Assembly: GCF_014518425.1 (NCBI RefSeq)
Contig: NZ_JACVCU010000002.1
Coordinates: 62,001 to 126,000, forward strand
DNA: 64,000 bases
Source of the DNA: Terrabacter sp. MAHUQ-38
GTDB taxonomy: Bacteria > Actinomycetota > Actinomycetes > Actinomycetales > Dermatophilaceae
Direction: 5' to 3'
The translations under genes and the position numbers were made by a program. Below the pieces are notes generated by a model that was given only the letters and a program-made list of their open reading frames with translations, was not told where the DNA came from and made no database searches. Positions 21,707-31,279 of the stretch are shown here, piece by piece (positions within the stretch are counted from its first letter, which is position 1; every line of letters begins with the position of its first letter).

Positions 21707-22879
21707 TCAGGAGGGGGCTACGACGGACGCGGTGCCGAGCATGCGGCGCCACCGGGTGAAGGCCCGGACCTGGTTCATGCCGAGCACCCCGACCGGCTCC
21801 TGGTCGCGCCGGTAGACCGCCAGGAAGCAGCGGTCGGCCGGGTCGCCGTCCTCGATGGTCACGGTGTCCGCGGACCGGGCGTCGCCGGCGAACTGGAGGC
21901 GCACGCCGTACTGGTCCGACCAGAAGTACGGCGGGGCGGCGTCCGGTCCCGAGCTGTCCCCCGACAGCAGCGTGGCCACCGCGCGCTTGGGCCTGTCGAG
22001 CGCGCCGGTCCAGTGCTCGACACGGTGGTGACGACCCAAACGTCGGTCGTACCAGGCCGCGCAGTCACCGACCGCCACCACGCCCGGAGAGCTGGTCAGG
22101 CCACCGACGTCGCAGCGGACGCCGTTGTCGAGCTCCAGCCCGGAGCCCTGCAGCCACTCGACGTTGGGCTGGGCACCGACGCCGACCAGCACCAGGTCGG
22201 CCGGCAGCACCCGGCCGTCGTCGAGGGCGACGCCGTCCACCCTCTCCACACCGGTGAAACCTCGCACTCCCGTGCCGCAGATGAGCCGGACACCGTGGTC
22301 GGCGTGCAACGCGCTCACGATGACACCCATGTCGGTGCCGAGCGGCCCGGCGAGTGGCGTCGCCAACGCCTCGACCACCGTGACGTCGAGCCCGAGGGCC
22401 CGCGCGGTGGACGCGACCTCGGCACCGATGAAGCCGGCGCCGATGACGACCAGCCGCCGCCCCGGCTCGACCTCAGCCCGCAGCGCCACGGCGTCGTCGA
22501 GCGTGCGCAGCGTGTGGACGCCGGCAAGCCTCTCCGTGCCGGCGAGGGTCCGGGCTCGGGCGCCCGTCGCGACGACGACGCCATCTGCTCGGACCCGTTT
22601 GCCGTCGGCGAGCACCACGGTGCGCTCGGTCAGGTCGAGGCTCTCGGCGCGGACGCCCAGCAGCCACTCGACACCCAGGTCCTCGTCCGCGTCCTCGAGG
22701 GCGAGGTCATCGCGCGTGAACGTGCCGGCCAGGAACTCCTTGGACAGCGGTGGCCGGTCGTAGGGCCGGTGCAGCTCGTCGCCGATGACGACCAGGCGCC
22801 CGTCGAAGCCCTGGCTGCGCAGCGCCCTGGCCGAGGAGAGCCCCGCCAGCGAGGCACCGACGACCGCGACCGTCCTCAT
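21707..22879 (-). CDS. FAD/NAD-dependent ferredoxin reductase of the Rieske monooxygenase
   Basis: A 390-residue reductase of the type that serves aromatic-ring dioxygenases and cytochrome P450 systems. An N-terminal FAD fold (VAVVGASLAGLSSARAL), a second dinucleotide fold (LVVIGAGFIGAEVAS) and the FAD-closing VAVGDCAAW motif are visible. It lacks an iron-sulfur domain, so it needs the Rieske ferredoxin whose stop codon it overlaps (ATGA). Together they form the electron chain NADH to FAD to ferredoxin to oxygenase. This differs from the two-component GbcA/GbcB system of Pseudomonas. Confidence 0.88.
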   Translation of the reverse strand: MRTVAVVGASLAGLSSARALRSQGFDGRLVVIGDELHRPYDRPPLSKEFLAGTFTRDDLALEDADEDLGVEWLLGVRAESLDLTERTVVLADGKRVRADGVVVATGARARTLAGTERLAGVHTLRTLDDAVALRAEVEPGRRLVVIGAGFIGAEVASTARALGLDVTVVEALATPLAGPLGTDMGVIVSALHADHGVRLICGTGVRGFTGVERVDGVALDDGRVLPADLVLVGVGAQPNVEWLQGSGLELDNGVRCDVGGLTSSPGVVAVGDCAAWYDRRLGRHHRVEHWTGALDRPKRAVATLLSGDSSGPDAAPPYFWSDQYGVRLQFAGDARSADTVTIEDGDPADRCFLAVYRRDQEPVGVLGMNQVRAFTRWRRMLGTASVVAPS

Positions 22880-23241
22880 GCCCCGCCACCCGCTCCCTGG
22901 CTGCCCACGCTGACACCGGGCGGCAGGTTGGGCTCCTCGGCAGACAGCTCGACGAAGATGTGTCCGTCCTCGACGACGACGCGATGGGTGCGCACGGGCT
23001 TCTTCGCCGGGGGTGCGTCGACCTGGCCGGTACGCAGGTCGAAGCGTGAGGCGTGCAACGGGCATTCGATCTCGCAGCCCTCCAGCCAGCCGTCGGCGAG
23101 CGACGCGTCCTGGTGGGTGCACGTGTCGTCGAGCGCGAACACCTCGCCGTCCTCGGTGTGGAACACCGCGATCGGGGGCTCGGCCTCGACCCGCACCGCC
23201 TCCCCCCGCGCCAAGGACGACAGCGGACAGACTGACAACAT
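22876..23241 (-). CDS. Rieske-type [2Fe-2S] ferredoxin
   Basis: A 121-residue Rieske ferredoxin with cluster ligands C41, H43, C60 and H63 (CTHQ and CPLHASRFD). This is the usual length of a dioxygenase ferredoxin. The start at 23241 is set by GAGGTGG five bases upstream and by the Rieske fold beginning at once; the longer frame upstream would run through the operator. It is the first gene of a two-gene operon with the FAD reductase. Confidence 0.9.
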   Translation of the reverse strand: MLSVCPLSSLARGEAVRVEAEPPIAVFHTEDGEVFALDDTCTHQDASLADGWLEGCEIECPLHASRFDLRTGQVDAPPAKKPVRTHRVVVEDGHIFVELSAEEPNLPPGVSVGSQGAGGGA

Positions 23242-23254
23242 AGCAACCACCTCG

Positions 23255-23289
23255 ATGCGAATAGCACAACACAAAGCACGATGCGCAAC
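23255..23289 (-). promoter_or_regulatory. Paired operator immediately upstream of the Rieske ferredoxin gene
   Basis: ATGCGAATAGCACAAC at 23255-23270 and AAGCACGATGCGCAAC at 23274-23289, 19 bases apart. The near copy ends only 13 bases from the start codon and abuts the ribosome binding site, a position that suits repression. Confidence 0.65.
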
Positions 23290-23318
23290 AGTCTGAGACC
23301 GCGACAAGGCCCTGTCAA

Positions 23319-23360
23319 GAGCCTCGCCCGCGAAGCCTGACGGCTTCGCGGGCGAGGGCT
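23319..23360 (-). terminator. Strong hairpin terminator of betA
   Basis: CCTCGCCCGCGAAGCC (23322-23337) and its exact complement (23342-23357) form a 16-bp stem with a TGAC loop, extended by a few more pairs past a one-base bulge. It begins 36 bases after the betA stop. No U-tract follows. Confidence 0.7.
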
Positions 23361-23392
23361 CGGGGTTGACGAGGTCGCGCTCGGTGAGGGGC

Positions 23393-25057
23393 TCAGTGCA
23401 GCGCGCTCTGGTGGCGGTAGAACTGGACCTCAGAGGGCGCCAGCGGCGTGTTGCCAAGGATCAGGTCGGCGGCCTTCTCGGCAACCATCATCACCGGCGC
23501 ATAGATGTTGCCGTTGGTGACGTAGGGCATCACCGAGGCGTCGACGACCTTGATGCCCTCCAACCCGTGCACGCCCATGGTGAGCGGGTCGACGACCGAC
23601 CTGTCGTCGACCCCCATCCGCAGCGAGCACGAGGGGTGCAGTGCGGTCTCGGCATCCTCGGCGACCCACCTGAGGATCTCCTCGTCGGTCTCGACCGAAG
23701 GTCCGGGCGAGATCTCGCCGGCGTTGAACGGGTCCATGGCCGGCTGGGTCAGGATGTCTCGCGCCACCCGCACCGCCTCGACCCACTCTCGGCGGTCCTG
23801 GTCCGTGGACAGGTAGTTGAACCGTAGTGCCGGGTGCTCTCGTGGGTCCCTGCTCCTGATCTTGACCGAGCCGACGGCATCGGAGTACATCGGCCCGACG
23901 TGCACCTGGTACCCCTCACCGCCCTCGGGCGCCGACCCGTCATATCGCACCGCGATGGGGAGGAAGTGGAACATCAGGTTCGGGTAGGCCACCTCGTCGT
24001 TGCTCCGCACGAAGCCGCCACCCTCGAAGTGGTTCGTCGCGCCCGGGCCCTGGCGTCGGAACAGCCAGTTGGCGCCGATCCACGGCTTGTACCGGTGCTT
24101 GAGGTATCGCTGCATCGTGACCGGCTGCTTGCATGCGTACTGGATGTAGACCTCGAGATGGTCCTGCAGGTTCTCCCCCACGCCCGGCAGGTCGTGCACG
24201 ACGTCGATGCCCAGCTGCGACAGCTCCTGCGCGTTGCCCACGCCGGACAGCTGAAGCAGCTGCGGCGAGTTGATGGCGCCTCCGCTGAGGACCACGGTCT
24301 TGGCCCGCACCTGGGTGGCGGCACCCCGACCGCGCTGGTACTCCACGCCCACAGCGGTCTTGCCCTCGAACAGCACGCGCGTGGCCAACGCCCTCGTGAC
24401 GACCTCGAGGTTGGGACGGCCCATGACCGGGTGCAGGTAGGCGCGCGCGGCCGACAGCCGCCGGCCGTTGCGGATGTTGCGGTCGAAGCGCGCGAAGCCC
24501 TCCTGGCGGTAGCCGTTGACGTCGCTGGTCCGGCTGTAGCCGGCCTGCTCGGCGGCCTGGAAGAAGGCCTCGAAGAGCGGGCTGGCGGCTGGGCCGCGCT
24601 CGAGGCCCAGCGGGCCGTCGTGGCCGCGGAACGGGTCGTCCGGGTCGGCGGCCAGGCAGTTCTCCATCCGGTTGAAGTAGGGCAGGCAGTGGGCGTAGTC
24701 CCACGTCGCCATGCCCTGGTCAGCCGCCCAGCGCTCGTAGTCCATCGGGTTGCCGCGCTGGAAGATCATCCCGTTGATGCTGCTGGAGCCGCCGAGCACC
24801 TTGCCGCGCGCGTGGTAGATCCGACGGCCGTCCATGTGTGGCTCGGGCTCGGACTCGTACTTCCAGTCGTAGAACCGGCTGCCGATGGGGAACGGCAGCG
24901 CGGCGGGCATGTGGATGAACACGTCCCAGAGCGAGTCGTTGCGACCCGCCTCGAGGACGAGGACCTTCGTGGCCGGGTCGGCCGAGAGGCGGTTGGCCAG
25001 CGCACAGCCGGCCGAGCCGCCTCCCACGATGACGAAGTCGTACTGAGCAGACGCCAT
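23393..25057 (-). CDS. betA: GMC-family choline dehydrogenase
   Basis: A 554-residue FAD enzyme that oxidises choline to betaine aldehyde and probably on to glycine betaine. The FAD fold GGGSAG is at 12-17, the GMC signature [20 protein letters not shown] follows near 87-106, and the C-terminal catalytic region has HPSCSLRMG and [17 protein letters not shown]. The start at 25057 has GGAGG four bases upstream; the frame extends 129 bases further but without family sequence. It is divergent from the IclR gene across a shared operator pair. Other GMC alcohol oxidases are possible, but the setting supports choline. Confidence 0.88.
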   Translation of the reverse strand: MASAQYDFVIVGGGSAGCALANRLSADPATKVLVLEAGRNDSLWDVFIHMPAALPFPIGSRFYDWKYESEPEPHMDGRRIYHARGKVLGGSSSINGMIFQRGNPMDYERWAADQGMATWDYAHCLPYFNRMENCLAADPDDPFRGHDGPLGLERGPAASPLFEAFFQAAEQAGYSRTSDVNGYRQEGFARFDRNIRNGRRLSAARAYLHPVMGRPNLEVVTRALATRVLFEGKTAVGVEYQRGRGAATQVRAKTVVLSGGAINSPQLLQLSGVGNAQELSQLGIDVVHDLPGVGENLQDHLEVYIQYACKQPVTMQRYLKHRYKPWIGANWLFRRQGPGATNHFEGGGFVRSNDEVAYPNLMFHFLPIAVRYDGSAPEGGEGYQVHVGPMYSDAVGSVKIRSRDPREHPALRFNYLSTDQDRREWVEAVRVARDILTQPAMDPFNAGEISPGPSVETDEEILRWVAEDAETALHPSCSLRMGVDDRSVVDPLTMGVHGLEGIKVVDASVMPYVTNGNIYAPVMMVAEKAADLILGNTPLAPSEVQFYRHQSALH

Positions 25058-25171
25058 GTTTCCTCCGAACTGTGGACCGCAGGGCACCTGCGGCCGTGCA
25101 AGGGTCGGCAACGGATGGCCGGCCACGACGTGGCACAGCTCGCCGATCAGCTGGGCCGACCATACCGGAGG

Positions 25172-25206
25172 TAGCACATTGCGCACTAGACTGCGCGATG
25201 CGCAAC
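25172..25206. promoter_or_regulatory. Paired operator in the betA / iclR divergent promoter region
   Basis: TAGCACATTGCGCACT at 25172-25187 and CTGCGCGATGCGCAAC at 25191-25206, 19 bases apart. It lies 27 bases before the IclR start and 114 bases before betA, so it could serve both autoregulation and betA control. Confidence 0.65.
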
Positions 25207-25226
25207 TTACCCGCCGTACGTTAAGG

Positions 25227-25246
25227 TTGCGTCATGAGCAACGCAA
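25227..25246 (+). promoter_or_regulatory. Inverted repeat across the IclR start codon
   Basis: TTGCGT and ACGCAA are perfect inverted arms separated by eight bases, with the iclR ATG in the spacer. The arms match the half-sites of the paired operators but with a wider gap. It may be an extra autoregulatory site. Confidence 0.4.
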
Positions 25247-26061
25247 TGCAGGGGGACAACGGCCTGGCCACGCGAGCGATCAGCCGCGCCAACGGCGACA
25301 GCAGCGGCGGGGTGCAGTCCGTCGACCGGGCAGTCCGTGTTCTCGAGATCCTGGCCGCCAGCGGCGGCTCCGGGGTCAGCGAGGTGGCCGCCGACCTCCA
25401 GGTACACAAGTCCACCGCGTTCCGGCTCCTCGCCGCACTGGAGGACCGTGGCCTCGTCGAACAGAACTCGGACCGCGGCAAGTACCAGCTCGGCTTCGGG
25501 ATCCTGCGCCTTGCCAGCGCGATTCCGGTGCGGCTCGGTGTGGTCCGGCAGGCCAGGCCGATGCTCGACGAGCTGGCCACCCAGCTCGGGGAGACGATCA
25601 ACCTGGCCGTGATCCGAGAGCACTATGCCGTCAACGTGGCCGAGGCGCTGGGACCGTCGGCGATCTCGGCCCAGACCTGGATGGGCCAGCTCACCCCGCT
25701 GCACGCCACGTCCAGCGGCAAGATCCTGCTGGCCCACCTCGACCGCGCGCAGCGCGACGAGGTCCTCGACGCGGCGGGCCAGCCCCGGCTCACCGAGGCC
25801 ACCATCACCTCCCGCAGCGCGCTCGAGAAGCAGCTGGAGCAGGCACTCAGCGACGGCTACGCCAGCACGTTCGAGGAGTATGAGGTCGGCTTGAATGCCG
25901 TCGCGGTGCCGGTGCGGGACCACACCGGTGGCGTCGTCGCCGCGGTGAGTGTCTCCGGCCCCGCCTTCCGGCTCGTCCCGGACCGGATGCGCGAGGTGAC
26001 CGCCGTGCTGCAGGTCGCCGGAAGCCAGATCAGCCGCCGGTTGGGCCATCTCGGCAGCTGA
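25234..26061 (+). CDS. IclR-family transcriptional regulator, candidate master regulator of the betaine island
   Basis: A 275-residue IclR protein. An N-terminal winged helix-turn-helix (VSEVAADLQVHKSTAFRLL, about 48-66) follows a 25-residue disordered lead. The C-terminal effector-binding domain shows LTPLHATSSGKILLAHL and EEYEVGLNAVAVPVRD, with a GxxxVAAVSVSGP strand. IclR proteins often bind as dimers of dimers to two neighbouring palindromes, which fits the 19-bp-spaced operator pairs in front of the island's operons. The effector is probably a pathway intermediate such as glycine betaine or dimethylglycine; this is inference. Confidence 0.88.
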   Translation: MSNAMQGDNGLATRAISRANGDSSGGVQSVDRAVRVLEILAASGGSGVSEVAADLQVHKSTAFRLLAALEDRGLVEQNSDRGKYQLGFGILRLASAIPVRLGVVRQARPMLDELATQLGETINLAVIREHYAVNVAEALGPSAISAQTWMGQLTPLHATSSGKILLAHLDRAQRDEVLDAAGQPRLTEATITSRSALEKQLEQALSDGYASTFEEYEVGLNAVAVPVRDHTGGVVAAVSVSGPAFRLVPDRMREVTAVLQVAGSQISRRLGHLGS

Positions 26062-26130
26062 GTCGGCGTACGGCTGCCCCGGGCGAGCGGCCGGACGGGA
26101 GTCCGCCGCCCAGCGCCCGTCGGGTGCGTC

Positions 26131-27501
26131 TCAGCACTCCACGACATTGACCGCGAGACCGCCCCGCGAGGTCTCCTTGTACTTGACCGACATGTCGGCG
26201 CCGGTCTCACGCATCGTCCTGATGGCCTTGTCCAGGGAGACGTGGTGCGTGCCATCGCCGTGCAGGGCCATCCGCGCCGCCGTGATCGCCTTGATCGACG
26301 CGATGGCGTTGCGCTCGATGCACGGGATCTGGACGAGCCCGCCGACCGGGTCGCACGTGAGGCCGAGGTTGTGTTCGATGCCGATCTCGGCGGCGTTCTC
26401 GACCTGTTCAGGGGTGCCACCGATGACCTCGGCCAGTCCGGCTGCGGCCATGGCACAGGCCGAGCCGACCTCGCCCTGGCACCCGACCTCGGCACCCGAG
26501 ATGGACGCGTTCTCCTTGAACAGGGCGCCGATGGCGGCCGCGGTGAGCAGGAACCGGACGATCCCGTCGTCGTCGGCGCCCGGCACGAAGCGGTCGTAGT
26601 AGTGCAGCACGGCCGGGATGATGCCCGCAGCGCCGTTGGTCGGAGCGGTCACGACCCGGCCGCCTGCGGCATTCTCCTCGTTCACGGCGAGGGCGAACAG
26701 GCTGACCCACTCGAGCGTCTGCAGTGGATCGACACCGTCGCCGGCAGCCTCGAGCGTGGCCCTCAGCGACGCGGCGCGGCGGCGGACCTCGAGACCCCCG
26801 GGGAGCACCCCTTCGGTGCTGGAGCCCGAGCTCACGCACTCCTGCATCACCTCCCAGATGTGCAGCAGGCCCGCGCGAACCTCCTGCTCGCTGCGCCACG
26901 ACAGCTCGTTGGCGAGCGCGATCTCGCTGATGGGCAGGCGCTCGCGGGCGCAGTGCTCGAGCAGCTGTTCGCTGGTGCTGAACGGGTACCGCACCGGCGT
27001 CACCTCCGGGACGAGCCGGTGGTCACCCGCCTCGGACTCGGTGACGACGAACCCGCCGCCGACCGAGTAGAAGGTGCGCTCCGACAGAGCCACGCCCCCT
27101 GAGTCGGTGGCCCGGAACGTCATGCCGTTGGAGTGGAACGGCAACGTCCTGCGGCGGTGCAGCACGACGTCGTCGGGGCTGAAGTCGATCTCGCGGCGGC
27201 CGGCCAGGCGCAACCGGTGCTCGCCGGTCACGCGGTCGGCCCGGGGCTGGGCCGCCCTCGGGTCGACGTGCTCCGGCCGTTCGCCCTCGAGGCCCAGGAT
27301 GACGGCCTTGACGCTGCCATGACCGTGACCGGTGGCCCCGAGCGAGCCGAACAGCTCCACGCGGACCCCGGCGACGCGCTCCAGCAGTCCGTCGGCCGCG
27401 AGATCCTCGGCAAAGGTGCACGCGGCACGCATGGGCCCGACCGTGTGCGAGCTCGACGGACCGATGCCGATGGAGAACAGGTCGAAGACGCTGATGGTCA
27501 T
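26131..27501 (-). CDS. sdaA: L-serine ammonia-lyase (iron-sulfur type), copy 1
   Basis: A 456-residue single-chain serine dehydratase converting L-serine to pyruvate and ammonia. The N-terminal beta domain starts [20 protein letters not shown]. The alpha domain has the cluster cysteines in CQGEVGSAC and [12 protein letters not shown], and [20 protein letters not shown] at the substrate site. It starts five bases after the stop of the dimethylglycine oxidase gene, so it belongs to that operon and its upstream operator. A second paralogue ends the sox operon at 47540. It completes the route from betaine carbon to pyruvate. Confidence 0.93.
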   Translation of the reverse strand: MTISVFDLFSIGIGPSSSHTVGPMRAACTFAEDLAADGLLERVAGVRVELFGSLGATGHGHGSVKAVILGLEGERPEHVDPRAAQPRADRVTGEHRLRLAGRREIDFSPDDVVLHRRRTLPFHSNGMTFRATDSGGVALSERTFYSVGGGFVVTESEAGDHRLVPEVTPVRYPFSTSEQLLEHCARERLPISEIALANELSWRSEQEVRAGLLHIWEVMQECVSSGSSTEGVLPGGLEVRRRAASLRATLEAAGDGVDPLQTLEWVSLFALAVNEENAAGGRVVTAPTNGAAGIIPAVLHYYDRFVPGADDDGIVRFLLTAAAIGALFKENASISGAEVGCQGEVGSACAMAAAGLAEVIGGTPEQVENAAEIGIEHNLGLTCDPVGGLVQIPCIERNAIASIKAITAARMALHGDGTHHVSLDKAIRTMRETGADMSVKYKETSRGGLAVNVVEC

Positions 27502-27506
27502 GGGCG

Positions 27507-29945
27507 CTAGCTGCGCAGGCGCGTCATCGCGGGGTCGAACAACGGCTCGGCTGTCACGACCGCCCTCACACGCTCGTCGAAGTACCCGATCTCCACCTCG
27601 GTGCCGACCTCCGTGAGCTCGGCCGGCAACCAGGCATAGGCGATTCCCCTGCCGATGGTGTAGCCGTACGCGGCGCTGGTGACGTAGCCGACACAGCTGC
27701 TCCCGGCATACACCGGCTCCTTGCCGAGCACGACGCTGCCGGGCTCCGGCAGGGTCAGGCACGTGAGCCGGCGGGGGCTGGTGTCCTTCCGGGCGATCAG
27801 TGCCTCGCGGCCGACGAAGTCGCCCTTGTCGAGCTTGACCGCGAAGCCGAGGCCGGCCTCGTAAGGATCGTGCTCCGCCGTCATGTCCGCACCGTAGGAG
27901 CGGTAGCCCTTCTCCAGGCGCAGGCTCGAGAAGGCACCGCGACCGGCCGCGATCACGCCGTACTGCTGCCCGGCCTCCCACAGCAGGTCCCACAGCCGCT
28001 GGCCGTGGTCCGCGGTGGTGTAGAGCTCCCAGCCGAGCTCGCCGACGTAGGACAGCCGCATCGCGGTCACGGGCACCGTCCCGATGAAGGCCGAGGTCGC
28101 CCGGAAGTACTTGAGCGCCTCGTGGCTGAAGTCGGTGTCGGTCAGCGGCTGGATGAGGTCGCGGGCCCTGGGGCCCCACAGCCCGATGCAGCAGGTGCCC
28201 GCCGTGATGTCGCGGACCTGCGCACTGCCGTCGGAGGGCAGGTGGCGGGTCAGCCAGTCGAGGTCGGCGTTTCCGTTCGCACCGATCTGGAACCGGTCCG
28301 CCGCAAGTCTCGCCACCGTGATGTCGCTACGGATGCCGCCGTCGACGTCCAACAGCAGGCAGTACGTCACCGACCCGACCGACTTGTCCACGTTGGCCGT
28401 GACCAGACCGTTGAGGAACCGCGCCGCACCGGGACCGGTGACCTCCAGGCGCTTGAGCGCCGTCATGTCGTACAGCGCGACCGACTCGCGGGTTGCCTGC
28501 GCCTCCGCCGCGACGACGGGCGACCAGTACTTCGCGGCCCAGTCGTTCGGCGTGGGGATGTCGCGACCCTCCACGAGCGCGGCGTTGGCGGCATACCACT
28601 GGGGTCGCTCCCAGCCGGAGGCCTCGAGGAACTCGCCTCCGAGCGCGCGCTGGCGCTCGTAGAACGGGCTGGTGCGGATCGGCCGGGGTGCGCCGGTCGG
28701 CTGCAGCGGGTGCAGGATGTCGTAGACCTCGACGAAGTTCTGGCAGTCCCGGGCGAGCACGTACTCCGGGGAGAGCTGGTGCTCCTCGAACCGGTTCAGG
28801 TCGCACTCGTGCAGGTCGAAGCTCGAGCAGTGGCCGTCGACCAGCAGCTCAGCGACGGCACGGCCGACTCCCGCGGAGTGGGTCACCCAGACCGCCTCGG
28901 CCACCCAGAAACCGCTCACGTCCGCCGACTCGCCGATCAGCGGCATGTTGTCCGTGGTGAACGAGAAGAGCCCGTTGATGCCCTCCTCGACCTTCGCGTC
29001 GCGCGTGGACGGCAGCAGCATCTGCGTCTGCTTCCACGCCTGCTCGAAGTCCTCCTCGGTGAACTCCAGCACGGAGGGCATGACCGCAGAGTCATCGAGG
29101 CGGGCGATGTCCTGCGCCCTGATGGGCATCGGGCGGTGGCCGTAGTAGCCGATGCCGAGGGTGTCGAAGCGCTCGCGGTAGTACAGGTCCTGGTCCTGGT
29201 GGCGCAGGATCGGCAGCGTCGCCTCCTGCGTTGCGCCGGCCAGGGCAGGAACCTGTGAGGTCCAGGCGAGCTGGTGCGCCAACGGCGTCAGCGGCAGCTG
29301 CAGGCCGACCTTCGCGGCGATGACCGGACCCCAGATCCCCGCGCAGCACACGACGATGTCGGCGGGGATCTCACCGTGGTCGGTCACGACGCCGGTCACT
29401 CGGCCGTCCTCGACGGTGACGTCGAGGACCTCATGGCGGGGCAGCAGCCTCGCCCCGCGAGAGGCTGCCCGCCGAGTCTGGGCATCGACCGCATTCACCG
29501 CCTTGGCAAGTCCGTCGGTCGGGATGTGCAAGCCGGCGAGCACGACCTCGGGATCGAGCAGCGGGTACATCTCCGCGGTCTCCGCAGCGTCGAGGAGCCG
29601 GGACTCGACGCCCCATGCCGTGAGCCAACCGTGCCGGCGGTGCAGCTCGACGACCCGCTCCGGCGTCGTGGCCACCTCCAGCCCCCCGACCTGCAGGAAG
29701 CACGGGCCCGCTTCCGACTCCATCGAGCAGAACTTCTCGACGGTGTAACGAGCCAGCTCGGTCATCGTCTTCGAGGAGCTCGCCTGGAACACGAGACCGG
29801 GCGCGTGCGACGTCGAACCCCCGGGAGCCGGAAGGTCCCCCTGGTCGACGACGGTGACGTCGTCCCAGCCGCGAGCGGTGAGCTCGTCGACCAGAGCGGC
29901 ACCGACAACGCCGGCACCGATGATGACCACCTTGCGACCCGTCAT
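27507..29945 (-). CDS. Dimethylglycine oxidase/dehydrogenase with tetrahydrofolate-binding GcvT domain
   Basis: An 812-residue flavoprotein like Arthrobacter dimethylglycine oxidase. The N-terminal DAO fold has [13 protein letters not shown] and [12 protein letters not shown], where H47 lies in the segment that carries covalent FAD in that enzyme. The second half, from about residue 430, is a GcvT-like aminomethyltransferase module ([39 protein letters not shown]). It demethylates dimethylglycine to sarcosine and transfers the carbon to tetrahydrofolate as methylene-THF. GGAGG lies seven bases before the ATG at 29945. The paired operator begins 16 bases upstream of the start. Confidence 0.88.
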   Translation of the reverse strand: MTGRKVVIIGAGVVGAALVDELTARGWDDVTVVDQGDLPAPGGSTSHAPGLVFQASSSKTMTELARYTVEKFCSMESEAGPCFLQVGGLEVATTPERVVELHRRHGWLTAWGVESRLLDAAETAEMYPLLDPEVVLAGLHIPTDGLAKAVNAVDAQTRRAASRGARLLPRHEVLDVTVEDGRVTGVVTDHGEIPADIVVCCAGIWGPVIAAKVGLQLPLTPLAHQLAWTSQVPALAGATQEATLPILRHQDQDLYYRERFDTLGIGYYGHRPMPIRAQDIARLDDSAVMPSVLEFTEEDFEQAWKQTQMLLPSTRDAKVEEGINGLFSFTTDNMPLIGESADVSGFWVAEAVWVTHSAGVGRAVAELLVDGHCSSFDLHECDLNRFEEHQLSPEYVLARDCQNFVEVYDILHPLQPTGAPRPIRTSPFYERQRALGGEFLEASGWERPQWYAANAALVEGRDIPTPNDWAAKYWSPVVAAEAQATRESVALYDMTALKRLEVTGPGAARFLNGLVTANVDKSVGSVTYCLLLDVDGGIRSDITVARLAADRFQIGANGNADLDWLTRHLPSDGSAQVRDITAGTCCIGLWGPRARDLIQPLTDTDFSHEALKYFRATSAFIGTVPVTAMRLSYVGELGWELYTTADHGQRLWDLLWEAGQQYGVIAAGRGAFSSLRLEKGYRSYGADMTAEHDPYEAGLGFAVKLDKGDFVGREALIARKDTSPRRLTCLTLPEPGSVVLGKEPVYAGSSCVGYVTSAAYGYTIGRGIAYAWLPAELTEVGTEVEIGYFDERVRAVVTAEPLFDPAMTRLRS

Positions 29946-29960
29946 TCCAAAACCTCCAGA

Positions 29961-29995
29961 GTGCGTCTGACGCAACACTATGCGCTGTTCGCAAC
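29961..29995 (-). promoter_or_regulatory. Paired operator upstream of the dimethylglycine oxidase-sdaA operon
   Basis: GTGCGTCTGACGCAAC at 29961-29976 and ATGCGCTGTTCGCAAC at 29980-29995, 19 bases apart, both with CGCAAC ends. The near copy ends 15 bases from the start codon. Confidence 0.7.
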
Positions 29996-30137
29996 AATCG
30001 TCGCGGACGGTCGGCGGGGTGTCAAGAGCTCCTCGACCACTGTTCTCGGCTTCGGGCCCAGGACGTGGCAGCGGAAGCCGCCGCTGGGCCGCAGCCGTCG
30101 TCTGCGACGCCACGGGATGGGGCGGTCTCGCAGACGG

Positions 30138-30176
30138 CTGTGCCCGGTCCCGGACGAAGTCCGGGACCGGGCACAG
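30138..30176 (-). terminator. Perfect 18-bp hairpin terminator of the aldehyde dehydrogenase-proVWX operon
   Basis: CTGTGCCCGGTCCCGGAC at 30138-30155 pairs exactly with 30159-30176 around a three-base GAA loop. It is 18 bases after the stop of the substrate-binding protein gene, the last of the operon. No U-tract follows on the minus strand. Confidence 0.75.
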
Positions 30177-30194
30177 TGGGCCAGTCGACCGTCG

Positions 30195-31196
30195 TCAGCC
30201 GGCGGCCAGCCAGGCGTTCACCTTGTCGGGGTTGGCGTCCACCCACTTCTTGGCGGCGGCGTCGTCCGACAGCTTGTCCTGAGCGATGTACTTGGCGACG
30301 AGGTTCTGGTCGTCGTTGGTCCACTTGAAGTTCTTCACGAGGTTGTAGGCCGGGCTGCCGGACTGCGCGAACTTCGTGCTCACGATCTTGTTGAGGTTGT
30401 ACTCCGGGTAGTCGCAGGCGACCTTGGCCGGCGCCGCGTCGCAGCCCTTGGTGTACTTCGGCAGGTCGACCTTGACGAGGGGCACCTCGGCCAGGAACCA
30501 CTGCGGCGAGTAGAAGTAGCCGATCATCGGCTTCTGGGTCTGCTCGGCCTGCCGGAAGCTCGTGATCAGCGCGGCCTCCGAGCCGGCGTAGACCACCTTG
30601 TAGTTCAGGTTCAGGTTCTTGACGAGCGCGGCGTCGTTGGTGACGAAGCCCGGGTCGCCGTCGAGGAGCTGGCCCTCGCCGCCGGACTCGGAGGTCTTGA
30701 ACAGGTCGGCGTACTTGTTGAGGTTCTTCCAGTCGGTGATGTCGGGGTGCTGCTTCGCAAGGAACGGCGGCACGTACCAGCCGATGATGCCGACGTTGCC
30801 CGTCGGTCCGGCGTCCTGGGCGACCTTCTGCTGGGTGATGTACTTCTTGGCGAGGTCGTCGTGGCCCCAGTTCTCGAGCACCGCGTCCACCTCGCCGGTG
30901 CTGAAGCCCTGCCACGAGACCTGCTCGTCGAGGTTCTTCTTGACGACCTTGCAGCCGAGCTTCTTCTCGGCGACGTACGCGACGACGGCAGCGTTGGCCT
31001 CGTACCCGACCCAGGCGTTCACCGCCAGGTTGACGGTGCCGCACTTGCCCTCGCTGCCGTCCTGGGCACCTGCGGCGGTGTCGGCACCCACCTTGGCGCC
31101 GCCGCACGCGCCCAGCGAGAGCGCCAGGGCCGCGGCCGTGAAGCCGGCGAGGGCTCGGGGTCGGGGGGTCGTCAGGATGGTTCTGGATCGAGACAT
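30195..31196 (-). CDS. proX: Glycine betaine/choline ABC transporter substrate-binding lipoprotein (ProX/OpuAC-like)
   Basis: A 333-residue extracytoplasmic binding protein. The signal peptide ends in a lipobox LSLGAC with the lipidated cysteine at 31. The mature part has the OpuAC layout (VNLAVNAWVGYEANAAVVAYV; FSTGEVDAVLENWGHD) and several Trp and Tyr residues such as IGWYVPP and YFYSPQWFLAEVP, suited to an aromatic cage for a quaternary ammonium group. It is the last gene of the operon, 83 bases after the permease, and is followed by a strong hairpin. Whether choline or betaine is preferred cannot be told from sequence. Confidence 0.9.
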   Translation of the reverse strand: MSRSRTILTTPRPRALAGFTAAALALSLGACGGAKVGADTAAGAQDGSEGKCGTVNLAVNAWVGYEANAAVVAYVAEKKLGCKVVKKNLDEQVSWQGFSTGEVDAVLENWGHDDLAKKYITQQKVAQDAGPTGNVGIIGWYVPPFLAKQHPDITDWKNLNKYADLFKTSESGGEGQLLDGDPGFVTNDAALVKNLNLNYKVVYAGSEAALITSFRQAEQTQKPMIGYFYSPQWFLAEVPLVKVDLPKYTKGCDAAPAKVACDYPEYNLNKIVSTKFAQSGSPAYNLVKNFKWTNDDQNLVAKYIAQDKLSDDAAAKKWVDANPDKVNAWLAAG

Positions 31197-31279
31197 GGAG
31201 GATTGCCTTTCGTTCGGCGCACGGCCGAGGTTGCGGTATGCGGGGTGGTTTGGGATGCGGAGGGGTGGGTGCGGGGCGG

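Noticed and set aside
26062..26130. Possible bidirectional terminator between iclR and sdaA
   Set aside because: Only a five-base-pair stem (CGGAC/GTCCG) is visible.
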